A DNA stretch of 64,000 nucleotides from MED-G78 sp964546275 (GCA_964546275.1 CAZJJG010000002.1:13380-77379), one strand, 5' to 3'; numbered from the stretch's first letter, positions 52,624-62,362 are shown. Program-made: numbers and translations. The notes: generated by a model from the sequence alone, not told the origin.

Positions 52624-54186
52624 TTACCAGAGCAATCCGTAAATTACTACTAGTACTGCAACTATAGCTACAGTGCTTAAGTTAAAGCCTCTAGAAGTTG
52701 AAAAATTAATTCCATTTAAATCAATTGCTTTCTCTTGATCTGAATAACCTTGAATTAAAGCAGTCATATAACAAGTAAGACCTGATAATAAGAATACAAC
52801 TCCCATTCTATGGATAAACGGATAATCAGGAAAAACATAATAAATAAATACAGAAAGCACTAGCGATGTTCCAGCTGCTACTAAAACTGACATAGTTGTA
52901 GCTTTTTTCCAAAATAAAGCAACTAAAAATATAACCAAAATAGCTGGCGTAAAGAAACCAGTAAACTCTTGTATATATTGAAAAGCTGATTCTAGGCTTC
53001 CTAGAAGAGGTTTTGCACAAGAAACTGCGATTACTAAGGATATCCATGCAATATTTCTTCCAATATTAATTAGTTTTGCTTGAGATGGTTCTTCTCTTGA
53101 GAAACTTCTATATATATCCATTGTGAATATAGTACTTACGCTATTTGTCATAGAAGCTAAAGAAGACACAATTGCTGCAATAAGAGCTGCAAATGTAAGG
53201 CCTAATAATCCATGAGGCAATAAAGCCATCATGGTTGGGTAAGCTTGATCCGACTTTTCAAGAGTTGGATAAAGAACTGCTGCACATATACCAGGAAGAA
53301 CAATGACTAAAGGCATTAGTAATTTTAGATAAGCAGCAAACATTACGCCCTTTTGAGCTTCAGGTAGCGACTTTGCTCCTAATGCTCTTTGCGTAATATA
53401 TTGATTAAATCCCCAGTAAGCAAAATGAGCAATCCATAGACCGCCGATTAGAACCCATACACCGGGAAGATCACTGTAAGCTGGATTATCGGGAGAAAGA
53501 ATCATATCAAACTTCTCAGGCACTTCATTATAAACAGTAACAAGTCCTGCTAAAAGATTGCCATCCCCTATTGTGGTTAAAGCAATATAAGAAACAGCAA
53601 GCCCACCAAATATTAATAATACAACTTGGATAATATCCGTTAGTGCGACTGCTTTTAATCCACCCCATAAAGAATATGCTAGGGATAGGGCTGCTAATAA
53701 AATTAATCCATAAACTTCATCTATACCAGTTAGTGAGTTAATTGCTAAAGAGCCAAGCCATAAAACTGAGGTAAGGTTAATAAAAATATAAACAGCTAGC
53801 CAGAAAAATGAAAGTACTAGGCTGACTCTTTTATCAAATCTTTGTTCAAGAAACTGAGGCATTGTATAAATCTTTTTTTCTAAAAAAAGTGGTAAGAAAA
53901 ATTTAGCCATTACTATAAGCGCTATAGCAGCTGTAAGTTCGTAAGTAGCAATAGCCATTCCAACAACAAAACCCTGACCTGACATACCAATAATTTGTTC
54001 TGCAGAAATATTTGCAGCGATAAGTGAAGCTCCAATTGCCCACCATGGTAATGACCTTCCAGCAAGGAAGTAATCTTCAGCGGTTCTTTCGTGTCCAGAT
54101 GACTGTCTTGATACATAAGTAGCAAGTCCAATAATTCCTATGCAGTAAACTGCAATAATACTTAGATCTAATGAATTAAATAACAT
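52624..54186 (-). CDS. Sodium/sugar symporter, SSS family (SglT-like)
   Basis: Inner-membrane transporter of 520 residues with about 14 helices. FLAGRSLPWWAIGASLIAANIS and ISAEQIIGMSGQGF are typical of SGLT-type sugar symporters, and the sodium-site region is SSLASMTNSVSTIFTMDIYR. Most likely imports glucose or a related hexose. The ATG follows an AGAGGTGAG site. First gene of the sugar operon, divergent from lacI-type regulator with a palindrome in between. Confidence 0.9.
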   Translation of the reverse strand: MLFNSLDLSIIAVYCIGIIGLATYVSRQSSGHERTAEDYFLAGRSLPWWAIGASLIAANISAEQIIGMSGQGFVVGMAIATYELTAAIALIVMAKFFLPLFLEKKIYTMPQFLEQRFDKRVSLVLSFFWLAVYIFINLTSVLWLGSLAINSLTGIDEVYGLILLAALSLAYSLWGGLKAVALTDIIQVVLLIFGGLAVSYIALTTIGDGNLLAGLVTVYNEVPEKFDMILSPDNPAYSDLPGVWVLIGGLWIAHFAYWGFNQYITQRALGAKSLPEAQKGVMFAAYLKLLMPLVIVLPGICAAVLYPTLEKSDQAYPTMMALLPHGLLGLTFAALIAAIVSSLASMTNSVSTIFTMDIYRSFSREEPSQAKLINIGRNIAWISLVIAVSCAKPLLGSLESAFQYIQEFTGFFTPAILVIFLVALFWKKATTMSVLVAAGTSLVLSVFIYYVFPDYPFIHRMGVVFLLSGLTCYMTALIQGYSDQEKAIDLNGINFSTSRGFNLSTVAIVAVLVVIYGLLW

Positions 54187-54210
54187 ATCTCACCTCTCCC
54201 AATTTAGAAT

Positions 54211-54226
54211 AGATATCGTTGTCATT
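54211..54226. promoter_or_regulatory. Putative LacI-family operator
   Basis: AGATATCGTTGTCATT: a near palindrome (GATATC/GTTGTC halves about a central CG) of the style bound by LacI/GalR regulators. The right half CGTTGTCA is the better arm. It lies 25 bases before the symporter ATG in the divergent spacer and could let the adjacent regulator control the operon. Confidence 0.45.
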
Positions 54227-54288
54227 GTAGCAAATATAAATATATTTAGAGAGTAAGACTCTTAAATAAAAATTTATCAAATGCAATA

Positions 54289-54299
54289 TTGGTTTCCAA
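54289..54299. promoter_or_regulatory. Small palindrome in the regulator promoter
   Basis: TTGG-TTT-CCAA sits about 10 bases before a TATGAT box (54309-54314), which itself ends six bases before the regulator ATG. It may be a second regulatory site. Too short to assign. Confidence 0.25.
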
Positions 54300-54320
54300 G
54301 ATTTCAAGTATGATAATCAA

Positions 54321-55340
54321 ATGGAGATTAAAAAAGCAACAATTACAGATGTAGCCAATCATTCAAAAGTTTCAATTAAGACGGTTTCAAGAGTAATAAA
54401 TAATGAATATGGCGTTTCTAAGACTACTAAAAATAGAGTCTTAAATTCAATAAAGTTACTAAACTATAATCCAAATAAAGCTGCTCAAGGATTAAGATCA
54501 AAGAAATCATTTCTTATAGGTCTAGCTTATGACAATCCTGATAAATTCTATTTATCAGATATTCAAACAGGAGTTCTTGAAGCATGTGTCGAGAATGGTT
54601 TTAGTGTTGTTTTGTTTCCATGTAATTACAGTGATATTGATTTATATTTACAATTAAGCGAATTTGTAAAAAGAACAAATCTTGATGGACTTATACTCAC
54701 CCCTCCTATAAGTGACATGAAGGAATTAGTTCAAAAACTAAAAATAGAAATACCTCTTTCAATCATTTCTCCTGGTCAATCTAGTACTGATCAGCTTTGG
54801 GTATCATCAGATGATTTTAAGGCATCCTATGACATGACATGTCATCTTATAAAACAAGGTCATAAAAAAATCGGTTTTATAAAAGGTCATGTAGACCATG
54901 GCGCAACTGAACATAGGCTTAATGGCTATTTAAATGCGCTTAAAGATAATAATATTAACGTTGATAAAAATAATATAACTGATGGAGATTTTTCATTTGA
55001 CTCAGGTGAGAGTGCAGCAAAAAAACTACTGAGCAATAAGAAATCTGGAATTACTGCAATATTTGCATCGAATGATGCTATGGCTGCTGGAGTTTTAAAA
55101 GCAGCATATAAAGCAAAAATTAAAATACCTGATGATATTTCTCTTGTAGGTTTTGATAATTCTCCAACTGCTAGCCAGGCATGGCCTTCAATAACAACAG
55201 TGAGTCAGCCAATAAAAGAGATGGCTTCCTTTGCAGCAGAAATTCTTATCCAGAATATTTCTAAAAAATCAGAAAACAAGTCTTTTAATAAGATTTTTGA
55301 TTCAGAGTTAATTTTTAGAGAATCAGTTAAAAGAATTTAA
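54321..55340 (+). CDS. LacI-family transcriptional regulator
   Basis: Repressor or activator of 339 residues. The N-terminal helix-turn-helix is ATITDVANHSKVSIKTVSRVIN, with a hinge helix NPNKAAQGLRSKKS, then a periplasmic-binding-protein-like domain (FASNDAMAAGVLKAA, DISLVGFDNSP). Divergent from the sugar operon, so it most likely senses a sugar from beta-glucan breakdown. A -10-like TATGAT lies six bases before the ATG and no ribosome site is visible, suggesting a leaderless mRNA. Confidence 0.93.
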   Translation: MEIKKATITDVANHSKVSIKTVSRVINNEYGVSKTTKNRVLNSIKLLNYNPNKAAQGLRSKKSFLIGLAYDNPDKFYLSDIQTGVLEACVENGFSVVLFPCNYSDIDLYLQLSEFVKRTNLDGLILTPPISDMKELVQKLKIEIPLSIISPGQSSTDQLWVSSDDFKASYDMTCHLIKQGHKKIGFIKGHVDHGATEHRLNGYLNALKDNNINVDKNNITDGDFSFDSGESAAKKLLSNKKSGITAIFASNDAMAAGVLKAAYKAKIKIPDDISLVGFDNSPTASQAWPSITTVSQPIKEMASFAAEILIQNISKKSENKSFNKIFDSELIFRESVKRI

Positions 55341-55345
55341 ACTCT

Positions 55346-56758
55346 TTATAGATTTATTATCTGAATGGCTTCTGAGTGTTCTTCAGAAAAAATGCCGGAA
55401 ATCATAATAAATTTAAGATTTGGCCTATCTTTATAATAATTTTTTAACTTCTTTGAGACATGTTTTATTGTATTTTCATGATTCGAAATACTCTTGATAA
55501 AATGTGCGTGAGTTGAACCCACTAATGAAAGATGTCTTAATGTGGAAGCGTTATTAGTAAAGCAGAAAACAGGCATTCTAAAGGGTTTAGCGTTAGATAC
55601 GACATTAGCTGTATAGCCTGTTCTTGTAATTACTATAATTCCATCAGCTTTAGTTGATTCAGCTAGTTTTTTTGCAGCTATTCCTAATTGTTGCCAATCA
55701 GAATCTGACTGAAGATCATCCTCATATCCTAAAGCTTTATATTGCTCAGTTCTTGATGCTATAGATTTAAGAAACTTAACGCATTCTATTGGATATTTAC
55801 CAATACTAGTTTCTCCTGAAAGCATGATGGCATCTGATCCTTCATAGATAGCATTGGCTATATCTGTTACTTCTGCTCTTGTTGGAGTTGGATTGGTGAT
55901 CATGGATTCAAGTAAATGTGTTGCAACAATAGAGCGTTTTCCCCATTTAGCACAAGCATGCATTATTCTTCTTTGGATATTTGGCAAGTCTGCTAAGTTA
56001 GTTTCTATACCAAGATCTCCCCTGGCTACCATAACGCCATCAGATGCTTGGCAAATTTCATGTATATTATCTAAACCTTCTTGGTTTTCTATTTTTGCAA
56101 TAATTTTTGCAACAGAAGATTTACGCTTTAAGATGGCTCTTAATTTTTCTAGGTCATCTGGATCTCTAACAAAAGATAAAGCTATAAAATCAACCTTATT
56201 TTTAATTCCAAAATTAATATCTTCAAGGTCCTTGGATGTTATAGAGGGTAAATTTACTCTAACACCAGGCAGATTAACATGCCTTTTACTTCCAAGCTTT
56301 CCACCATCAAGGACTCTACACAACAATGTATCTTTATCTTTAGAAAGAACCTGAAAGTTTATAAGTCCATTATCAACTGTTATTTTAGAGCCAGGAGTAA
56401 CGCTGGTGATAAGATCTTTGTAGTTGATTTTAATTGAAGAAGTTTCAACATCCACTTGATCTCTAACTGTTAAAGTAACCTCATCACCAGTTTTAAGATC
56501 AAGAGGAATTTCGGTGTCTCCAGTTCTAATTTCTGGTCCCTGTGTATCCAGTAAAATACCTATTGGTGTTTCATTTTCACTTAATGCAGAATTAATTTTA
56601 TTAACCTTATTGATTACTGCTTGGGCTGTCTTATGATTTGCGTGTGACATATTAATTCGAACCACATTCATGCCTTCTTTATGAAGCTTTCTAAGTGTAG
56701 CTATGCTTTCAGTTGCAGGTCCAACTGTGCAAATAATTTTAGTTCTTGTAAATGTCAT
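55346..56758 (-). CDS. pyk: Pyruvate kinase
   Basis: Glycolytic enzyme of 470 residues converting phosphoenolpyruvate and ADP to pyruvate and ATP. FTRTKIICTVGPATES is the classical start, the active-site Lys region is DFIALSFVRDPDDL with FAKIENQEGLD-like IAKIENQEGLD, and the MVARGDLGIE motif is intact; VFCFTNNAS lies in the C-terminal domain. It converges with the LacI-type gene five bases apart, so glycolysis follows sugar uptake here. Confidence 0.96.
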   Translation of the reverse strand: MTFTRTKIICTVGPATESIATLRKLHKEGMNVVRINMSHANHKTAQAVINKVNKINSALSENETPIGILLDTQGPEIRTGDTEIPLDLKTGDEVTLTVRDQVDVETSSIKINYKDLITSVTPGSKITVDNGLINFQVLSKDKDTLLCRVLDGGKLGSKRHVNLPGVRVNLPSITSKDLEDINFGIKNKVDFIALSFVRDPDDLEKLRAILKRKSSVAKIIAKIENQEGLDNIHEICQASDGVMVARGDLGIETNLADLPNIQRRIMHACAKWGKRSIVATHLLESMITNPTPTRAEVTDIANAIYEGSDAIMLSGETSIGKYPIECVKFLKSIASRTEQYKALGYEDDLQSDSDWQQLGIAAKKLAESTKADGIIVITRTGYTANVVSNAKPFRMPVFCFTNNASTLRHLSLVGSTHAHFIKSISNHENTIKHVSKKLKNYYKDRPNLKFIMISGIFSEEHSEAIQIINL

Positions 56759-56818
56759 GATAGTTTTATTCTATGTCAAAAATATGTTTTAGAGATGTGG
56801 CTATTGAGCATAATACCC

Positions 56819-57103
56819 TTATACGCCTTCAACTAATACCACATGCCTAATAGCAGAATTAGTTACATGCATAAGAGCTTCTTGATATGCAGAAGATTTA
56901 TAGCACTCTTCAGCAATTTGAATATTAGGAAACTCCACTAGAACAGTTCTTTCGTAGATACCGCCTTCTACTTCTATTTGGGGTCCGCCGCGAACTAAAA
57001 ACTTGCCTTGATAGCTCTCTATTATTGGTCCTGCTAGAGCTGCATACTTTGAGTACTCATCCGTATCAGTGACATGACATCTTGCTACCCAGAAACCTTT
57101 CAT
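56819..57103 (-). CDS. DUF1330 domain protein
   Basis: Small cytoplasmic protein of 94 residues with a ferredoxin-like dimeric alpha/beta fold. MKGFWVARCHVTD, YSKYAALAGPIIESYQGKFL and RTVLVEFPN are the DUF1330 pattern. Biochemical role unknown. It starts one base after the malate synthase stop and is cotranscribed with it. Confidence 0.85.
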   Translation of the reverse strand: MKGFWVARCHVTDTDEYSKYAALAGPIIESYQGKFLVRGGPQIEVEGGIYERTVLVEFPNIQIAEECYKSSAYQEALMHVTNSAIRHVVLVEGV

Positions 57104-57104
57104 A

Positions 57105-59339
57105 TTAAGCCTTAAACTCTAATCTTTTTAAGTGAAGTATTGGTTCGGTATAGCCGCTAGGCTGAACCCTACCCTCTATTGCTAAGGCGCATGCTGCTGA
57201 GAATGCAAGGCCATCATAATCAGGAGCCATATTTATATAATCAGCATCACTAGAGTTTTGTTCATCAACAATCAGTGCCATTTTTTTCATAGTCTCAATG
57301 ACCTGCTCCTCTGAACATAAATCATGATGCAGCCAATTTGCTATATGCTGACTTGAAATTCTACATGTTGCTCTGTCTTCCATCAGACCTACATTATTAA
57401 TATCAGGAACTTTTGAACAACCTACTCCAGCATCGACCCATCTAACAACATAACCAAGAATGCCTTGAGCATTATTATCTAATTCTTTTTGTATATCCTC
57501 AGAAGATAGAGATTCTCTATTAGGCATAACAGGAATAGTTAAAATATCATTTAAGCTAGCCTTAGCCCTAGAAGCAATAATCTCTTGCTCTTTTGAAACT
57601 AAGACTTGGTGATAATGCATCACGTGTAAAGATGCTGCAGTTGGTGATGGAACCCATGCACAATTAGCACCAGCTTTTGGATGCATTGCTTTGGTGTTAT
57701 ACATTTCTAACATTTCATCAGGCATTGCCCACATACCTTTACCAATTTGAGCTTTGCCTTTAAAGCCAGTTTGCAACCCAATATCTACATTCCAGTCTTC
57801 ATAAGCTGATATCCATGGTTGCTGCTTCATGTCAGATTTTAAGACCATAGGACCAGCTTCCATACTTGTATGTATCTCATCTCCGGTTCTATCTAAGAAA
57901 CCAGTGTTTATAAAAATAATCCTATCTTTAGCTATACGTATGCATTCTTTTAGATTTACAGTGGTTCTTCTCTCTTCATCCATGATTCCAATTTTTACAC
58001 TTAAAGGCTTAATACCTAACTCCTTTTCAACAGCTGCAAATAGATCGCAAGCAAATTTAACTTCCTTAGGCCCGTGCATTTTAGGCTTAACAATATACAT
58101 ACTGCCTTTTCTTGAATTTACTAAACTGCCTGTTCTTTCAAGATCATGCTTGGCAATACATATGGTAAACATGGCATCAAGTATGCCTTCTGGAATTTCA
58201 TTACCATGCTTATCTAAGACAGCTGGATTTGTCATGAGATGTCCAACATTTCGAACAAGCATTAAACTTCTTCCAGGCAAGCTTAGAGTTTTATTATCTT
58301 TTGCTGTATAGGTTCTATCAGGAAGTAGTGATCTGGTCATCTCAGAATTACCCTTCATAAAAGTTTCTTTCAAATCGCCTTTCATGAGTCCCAACCAATT
58401 TCTATACACAATTACTTTATCTGCAGCATCTACAGCTGCAACTGAATCTTCGCAGTCTTGAATTGTTGTGATCGCTGATTCAACTAATACATCTTTGATG
58501 CCTGCTGGATCATCCATTCCAATATTGTGATTTTTATCTAATTGAATTTCTAAGTGTAGATTATTATTTTTTAGCAATATTCCGCTTGGTTCTGAGCTAT
58601 CACCTGCATAACCAACATATTGATGTGTATCTTTTAATTCGGTTCTTGTACCATCGCTTAATTCTATTTGTAAGCTGTCACTTAAAATCATAAAGCTTAT
58701 GGCTTCTTCATAGGTTCCATTTTTTAATGGTACTGATTTATTTAAGAAGTCTTTAGCAAAAGCAATAACCTTTTCCCCTCTTACTAGGTTATACCCACCA
58801 GTTTTTCCTGCTCCATCATCTTCTGATATTACATCTGTCCCATACAAGGCATTATAAAGGCTTCCCCATCGGGCATTTGCTGCATTTAATGCAAATCTTG
58901 CATTCATAACAGGCACAACTAATTGAGGACCAGCAATAGTTTTAATTTCTGGATCTACGTCAGAAGTTTCAATAGAAAAATTATCACCCTCTTCTATCAA
59001 GTACCCAATATCTTTAAGAAAGTTCTTATATTCTGCAGCATTATGAGTCTGGCCTTTTCTTTCAATATGCCAAGCATCGATTTGCTTTTGTAAAGATTCT
59101 CTTATAGCTAAAAGCTCTATATTTTTTGGACCAAAGGTATCTAAGATTGTTTCAAGTGATTTCCAAAAGAGACTAGGTTGGATATTAATACCTGGAACTA
59201 GCTCTTCTTTTAAAAAGTTATCTAGTTCTTTGGAAACATGCAGGCCGCCATAAGTAACTCTTGCACTGTCATCTATAGAGTTAGGAACCATTTCTGTCTC
59301 AGATTTTAATAATGAGATAAGTTTAGTAAAAATATTCAT
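57105..59339 (-). CDS. glcB: Malate synthase G
   Basis: Condenses glyoxylate and acetyl-CoA to malate. The 744-residue protein contains the GlcB blocks GPQLVVPVMNARFALNAANARWGSLYNALYG, GDEIHTSMEAGP and MGWAMPD-like KGMWAMPDEM; note motifs here are split for brevity. Catalytic Arg and Asp regions (VIVYRNWLGLMKG, IGIMDEERRT) are present. E. coli GlcB has 723 residues. A second ATG at 59291 would give 728 residues, closer to the family, but a TTGATA-16-TATAAT promoter ends six bases before the first ATG, favouring a leaderless start there. Divergent from the oxidoreductase gene. Confidence 0.93.
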   Translation of the reverse strand: MNIFTKLISLLKSETEMVPNSIDDSARVTYGGLHVSKELDNFLKEELVPGINIQPSLFWKSLETILDTFGPKNIELLAIRESLQKQIDAWHIERKGQTHNAAEYKNFLKDIGYLIEEGDNFSIETSDVDPEIKTIAGPQLVVPVMNARFALNAANARWGSLYNALYGTDVISEDDGAGKTGGYNLVRGEKVIAFAKDFLNKSVPLKNGTYEEAISFMILSDSLQIELSDGTRTELKDTHQYVGYAGDSSEPSGILLKNNNLHLEIQLDKNHNIGMDDPAGIKDVLVESAITTIQDCEDSVAAVDAADKVIVYRNWLGLMKGDLKETFMKGNSEMTRSLLPDRTYTAKDNKTLSLPGRSLMLVRNVGHLMTNPAVLDKHGNEIPEGILDAMFTICIAKHDLERTGSLVNSRKGSMYIVKPKMHGPKEVKFACDLFAAVEKELGIKPLSVKIGIMDEERRTTVNLKECIRIAKDRIIFINTGFLDRTGDEIHTSMEAGPMVLKSDMKQQPWISAYEDWNVDIGLQTGFKGKAQIGKGMWAMPDEMLEMYNTKAMHPKAGANCAWVPSPTAASLHVMHYHQVLVSKEQEIIASRAKASLNDILTIPVMPNRESLSSEDIQKELDNNAQGILGYVVRWVDAGVGCSKVPDINNVGLMEDRATCRISSQHIANWLHHDLCSEEQVIETMKKMALIVDEQNSSDADYINMAPDYDGLAFSAACALAIEGRVQPSGYTEPILHLKRLEFKA

Positions 59340-59345
59340 AACAGG

Positions 59346-59373
59346 ATTATATACAACCTAGCATTGCTATCAA
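59346..59373 (-). promoter_or_regulatory. Promoter of the malate synthase gene, leaderless geometry
   Basis: On the minus strand TTGATA, 16 bases, TATAAT (59351-59346), then six bases and the ATG at 59339. The expected first transcribed base is the A of the ATG or next to it. Confidence 0.6.
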
Positions 59374-59407
59374 ATATCTTAGCCAATCAAATAATGCTTA
59401 AATAATT

Positions 59408-59413
59408 TATAAT
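59408..59413 (+). promoter_or_regulatory. TATAAT six bases before the oxidoreductase ATG
   Basis: A perfect TATAAT, then TATTTT, then the ATG at 59420. The geometry equals that of the divergent malate synthase gene. No ribosome site and no clear -35 box. Confidence 0.5.
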
Positions 59414-59419
59414 TATTTT

Positions 59420-61015
59420 ATGAATAGTAATAATAGTAGTATTGATGCCCTGATTATTGGTGCAGGACATAATGGGCTGGTTTGTGCCCACTATCTTGCT
59501 AAAGCTGGACTCAATGTTCACATCTTTGAGAGAAGGCATATAGTTGGTGGTGCTGCAGTCACCGAAGAGTTTCATCCTGGATTTAGAAATTCAGTGGCTA
59601 GCTATACCGTAAGCCTGCTTAATCCTCAAGTTATCAAAGATATGCACCTAAAAGATTATGGTTTAGAGGTTGTTAAACGCCCAATATCAAACTTCCTCCC
59701 TATTAATAGCACAACTTATCTAAAGCTAGGTGGTGGCTTAGAAAAAACTCAGGCAGAATTTAGAAAATTCTCTGAAGCAGATGCTGATCGACTACCAGAA
59801 TATTATGAGCGCATTGAAGCAGTTGCAGATGTTTTAAGAGATCTATCAATAAAAACTCCGCCAAACCCTAAACATGGAGTTAAGGCGCTTATTCAAGCTG
59901 CTTTACAGGCTTGGCCAATTGCTCGAAAAGGCAATCAGTTACACAGAGATGTTTATGATTTATTTACCAAAAGCGCTAGATCTTTTTTGGATTCATGGTT
60001 TGAAAATGAGCATGTAAAGGCTGCATTTGGTTTTGATTCTATTGTTGGTAACTATGCAAGCCCTGATACTCCTGGTTCAGCTTATGTATTGCTTCATCAT
60101 GTGTTTGGAGAGGTTGATGGTGAAAAAGGTGCCTGGGGACACGCTATTGGCGGGATGGGCTCTATCACTCAAGCTATGCAAAAAGCTTGTATAGATGCTG
60201 GAGTTCAAATCACAACTGATGCAGCAGTTAAAAAGGTTCTAGTTAATGATAATAAGGCAATTGGTATTGAGCTTGAAAATGGTGATGTTATTCATGCTTC
60301 AAAAATTATATCCAATCTTAATCCTACGCTGCTATATAAAAAATTAATTGATAGTGCAGATCTAGATGACGAGTTCAATAAAAGCATGGATGGTTATAAG
60401 TCTGGCTCGGGAACCTTCCGTATGAATGTTGCTTTATCTGAGCTTCCAGACTTTGTCTCTTTGCCTGGAAAAGAAGTGGCAGAACATCATCAGTCTGGAG
60501 TTGTTATTGCACCGACATTAGATTATATGGATCAGGCTTATATTGATGCTAAGCAGTATGGCTGGTCAAAGAAACCTATCGTAGAAATGCTTATACCCTC
60601 AACACTCGATGATAGCCTTGCTCCAAAAGGCAAGCATGTAGCTTCATTATTTTGTCAGCAATTTTCTCCAACTTTAAAAGATGGGCAATCATGGAATGAT
60701 GCACGTTTAGATGCTGCCGAATGCATTATTGATACCGTAACAGAGCATGCTCCAAATTTTAGAGAATCTATTTTGGGAACTATGATTCTTTCGCCCCTTG
60801 ATTTAGAAGAAAAATTTGGTCTAATTGGTGGCGATATAATGCATGGGCATATGACGCTAGATCAAATGTGGGCTGCTAGACCGCTAATGAACTATGGTGA
60901 TTATAGAGGCCCACTCAAGTCTTTATACATGTGCGGGGCAGGAAGTCATCCTGGCGGAGGTGTAACTGGTTTACCTGGTAAAAATGCTGCAAGAGAGATT
61001 CTTAAAGATAAATAA
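59420..61015 (+). CDS. FAD-dependent oxidoreductase, phytoene desaturase-like (PYROXD2 type)
   Basis: Flavoprotein of 531 residues. The dinucleotide motif IIGAGHNGLVCAHYLAKAG is followed by E-R-R at the ribose-binding end, GGAAVTEEF, and a C-terminal FAD motif (LYMCGAGSHPGGGVTGLPG). This pattern is that of the PYROXD2/CrtI-like group of unknown reaction, not of a standard carotenoid operon: no crtB or crtE is nearby. Divergent from glcB. Confidence 0.85.
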   Translation: MNSNNSSIDALIIGAGHNGLVCAHYLAKAGLNVHIFERRHIVGGAAVTEEFHPGFRNSVASYTVSLLNPQVIKDMHLKDYGLEVVKRPISNFLPINSTTYLKLGGGLEKTQAEFRKFSEADADRLPEYYERIEAVADVLRDLSIKTPPNPKHGVKALIQAALQAWPIARKGNQLHRDVYDLFTKSARSFLDSWFENEHVKAAFGFDSIVGNYASPDTPGSAYVLLHHVFGEVDGEKGAWGHAIGGMGSITQAMQKACIDAGVQITTDAAVKKVLVNDNKAIGIELENGDVIHASKIISNLNPTLLYKKLIDSADLDDEFNKSMDGYKSGSGTFRMNVALSELPDFVSLPGKEVAEHHQSGVVIAPTLDYMDQAYIDAKQYGWSKKPIVEMLIPSTLDDSLAPKGKHVASLFCQQFSPTLKDGQSWNDARLDAAECIIDTVTEHAPNFRESILGTMILSPLDLEEKFGLIGGDIMHGHMTLDQMWAARPLMNYGDYRGPLKSLYMCGAGSHPGGGVTGLPGKNAAREILKDK

Positions 61016-61021
61016 AAAAGT

Positions 61022-62362
61022 TTACTGGTTTGCTCTTTCAAAGGTCGCTGCATATTCTATTAATTGCTTATCAGACCATTTAGTACCTATAAAAGAAACT
61101 CCTACTGGCAAGCCTTCAACTTTATCTAGTGGAAGTGTTATATGGGGATATCCAGCTATAGCAGCATAACCTCCATTACCCCAACCTCTTTGCTCTTCCA
61201 TAGCAATTCCATCACCACCATCATAGTTAGTTAGCCATGCCGGATTCCTTGTTAATCCGACAAATGCATCTAAATTATATTTAGTTAATAAATTATCGAA
61301 ATCTTTTTTGACCTGATTTAAGGCTTTCATAGATTCGCGATATTTATCATGATCCTTTGAGGCTTCAAGACTAGCTTCAAAAATCTCTTGTTTAAAATAA
61401 GGCATTACTGATTCTGCATTCTGATTATTAAAAGTAATTAAATCTTTAAGAGATTTAAATTTAGCCTCTGATGTTTGAAGATAAGACTCCAGGTCTCTCT
61501 TAAATTCATATAAAAGTATAAAAAACTCTTCTTCTCCAGGATAAACTCTTGTGTCGTCTATTAGAATGACCTCGCCACCCCTAGATTCAATAATGCGGAT
61601 GATTTTATCTAGCAATCTCTTACCCTCTGAGTCATCTGAACCAGATTGAAGTAAACCAAAACGCTTATTTTTTAAAGAATTCTTATTTATATTTGAAATA
61701 AAATTAAAATTAAAATTCTTAGGTATATCAAGTGTAGCTTTATCTGCTAGATCCTTTCCTGCAATTGCTTGAAGAGTTTTGGCTACTAATCCAACAGAAT
61801 TTCCCATAGGTCCAGCTGTATCTTGGCTAGAAGATATAGGAACTATTCCACTTCTGCTAACAAGCCCCACGGAAGGCTTCATGCCAACAATGCCATTTAC
61901 AGAGGCTGGGCATGAAATTGATCCATTGGTTTCAGTTCCTATAGCTATATCAAGCATGCCTGAAGCAACTGCAACAGCTGATCCTGCGCTTGATCCGCAT
62001 GGATTTCTATTTATTCCATAAGGATTTACTGTCTGGCCACCTAAACTTGACCATCCACTAACTGAATTAAAGGATCTAAAATTAGCCCATTCAGAGAGAT
62101 TTGTTTTACCAAAAATATGATAACCAGAAGCCTTTAATTTGGTAATTAAAAAAGCATCCTTATTTGGATAATAATCAGCTAAGGCTAATGAGCCCGCAGA
62201 TGTAGCCATCCCTTTGACATCTATATTGTCTTTAATGCCAATCCCAATAGCACCTTCATTAGCAGAGTTTTGATTGAGATAAATAAAAGCATTGAATCTA
62301 TCCTCTACAGCATGAGCTGCAAAAGATATAAAAATAAGTAGAAGAGTAATAATTTTTATCAT
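61022..62362 (-). CDS. Secreted amidase (amidase signature family)
   Basis: Amide hydrolase of 446 residues with a signal peptide (MIKIITLLLIFISFAAHA). The Ser-cisSer-Lys triad is visible: Lys in GIGIKDNIDVKG, cis-Ser in NPCGSSAGSAVAVASG and nucleophile Ser in GTETNGSISCPA. Start set at the ATG 62362 because it begins the signal peptide; a TTG 12 codons upstream would bury it. Substrate unknown; secreted members may act on peptides or other amides. Confidence 0.88.
   Translation of the reverse strand: MIKIITLLLIFISFAAHAVEDRFNAFIYLNQNSANEGAIGIGIKDNIDVKGMATSAGSLALADYYPNKDAFLITKLKASGYHIFGKTNLSEWANFRSFNSVSGWSSLGGQTVNPYGINRNPCGSSAGSAVAVASGMLDIAIGTETNGSISCPASVNGIVGMKPSVGLVSRSGIVPISSSQDTAGPMGNSVGLVAKTLQAIAGKDLADKATLDIPKNFNFNFISNINKNSLKNKRFGLLQSGSDDSEGKRLLDKIIRIIESRGGEVILIDDTRVYPGEEEFFILLYEFKRDLESYLQTSEAKFKSLKDLITFNNQNAESVMPYFKQEIFEASLEASKDHDKYRESMKALNQVKKDFDNLLTKYNLDAFVGLTRNPAWLTNYDGGDGIAMEEQRGWGNGGYAAIAGYPHITLPLDKVEGLPVGVSFIGTKWSDKQLIEYAATFERANQ

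Noticed and set aside
49237..54186. Bacteroidetes-type polysaccharide utilisation locus
   Set aside because: No SusC/SusD pair adjoins the GH3 and SSS genes; the TonB receptor at the window start is 46 kb away and the gene blocks are gammaproteobacterial.
55854..56354. Open frame of 166 codons on the plus strand inside pyruvate kinase
   Set aside because: Shadow of a conserved gene; no independent signals.
57829..58311. Open frame of 160 codons on the plus strand inside malate synthase
   Set aside because: It is antisense to a well-conserved gene, shows no ribosome site or domain, and its composition mirrors the opposite strand.
59420..61015. Carotenoid biosynthesis gene crtI
   Set aside because: Sequence fits the PYROXD2-like group, and no crtB, crtE or crtY gene is near.
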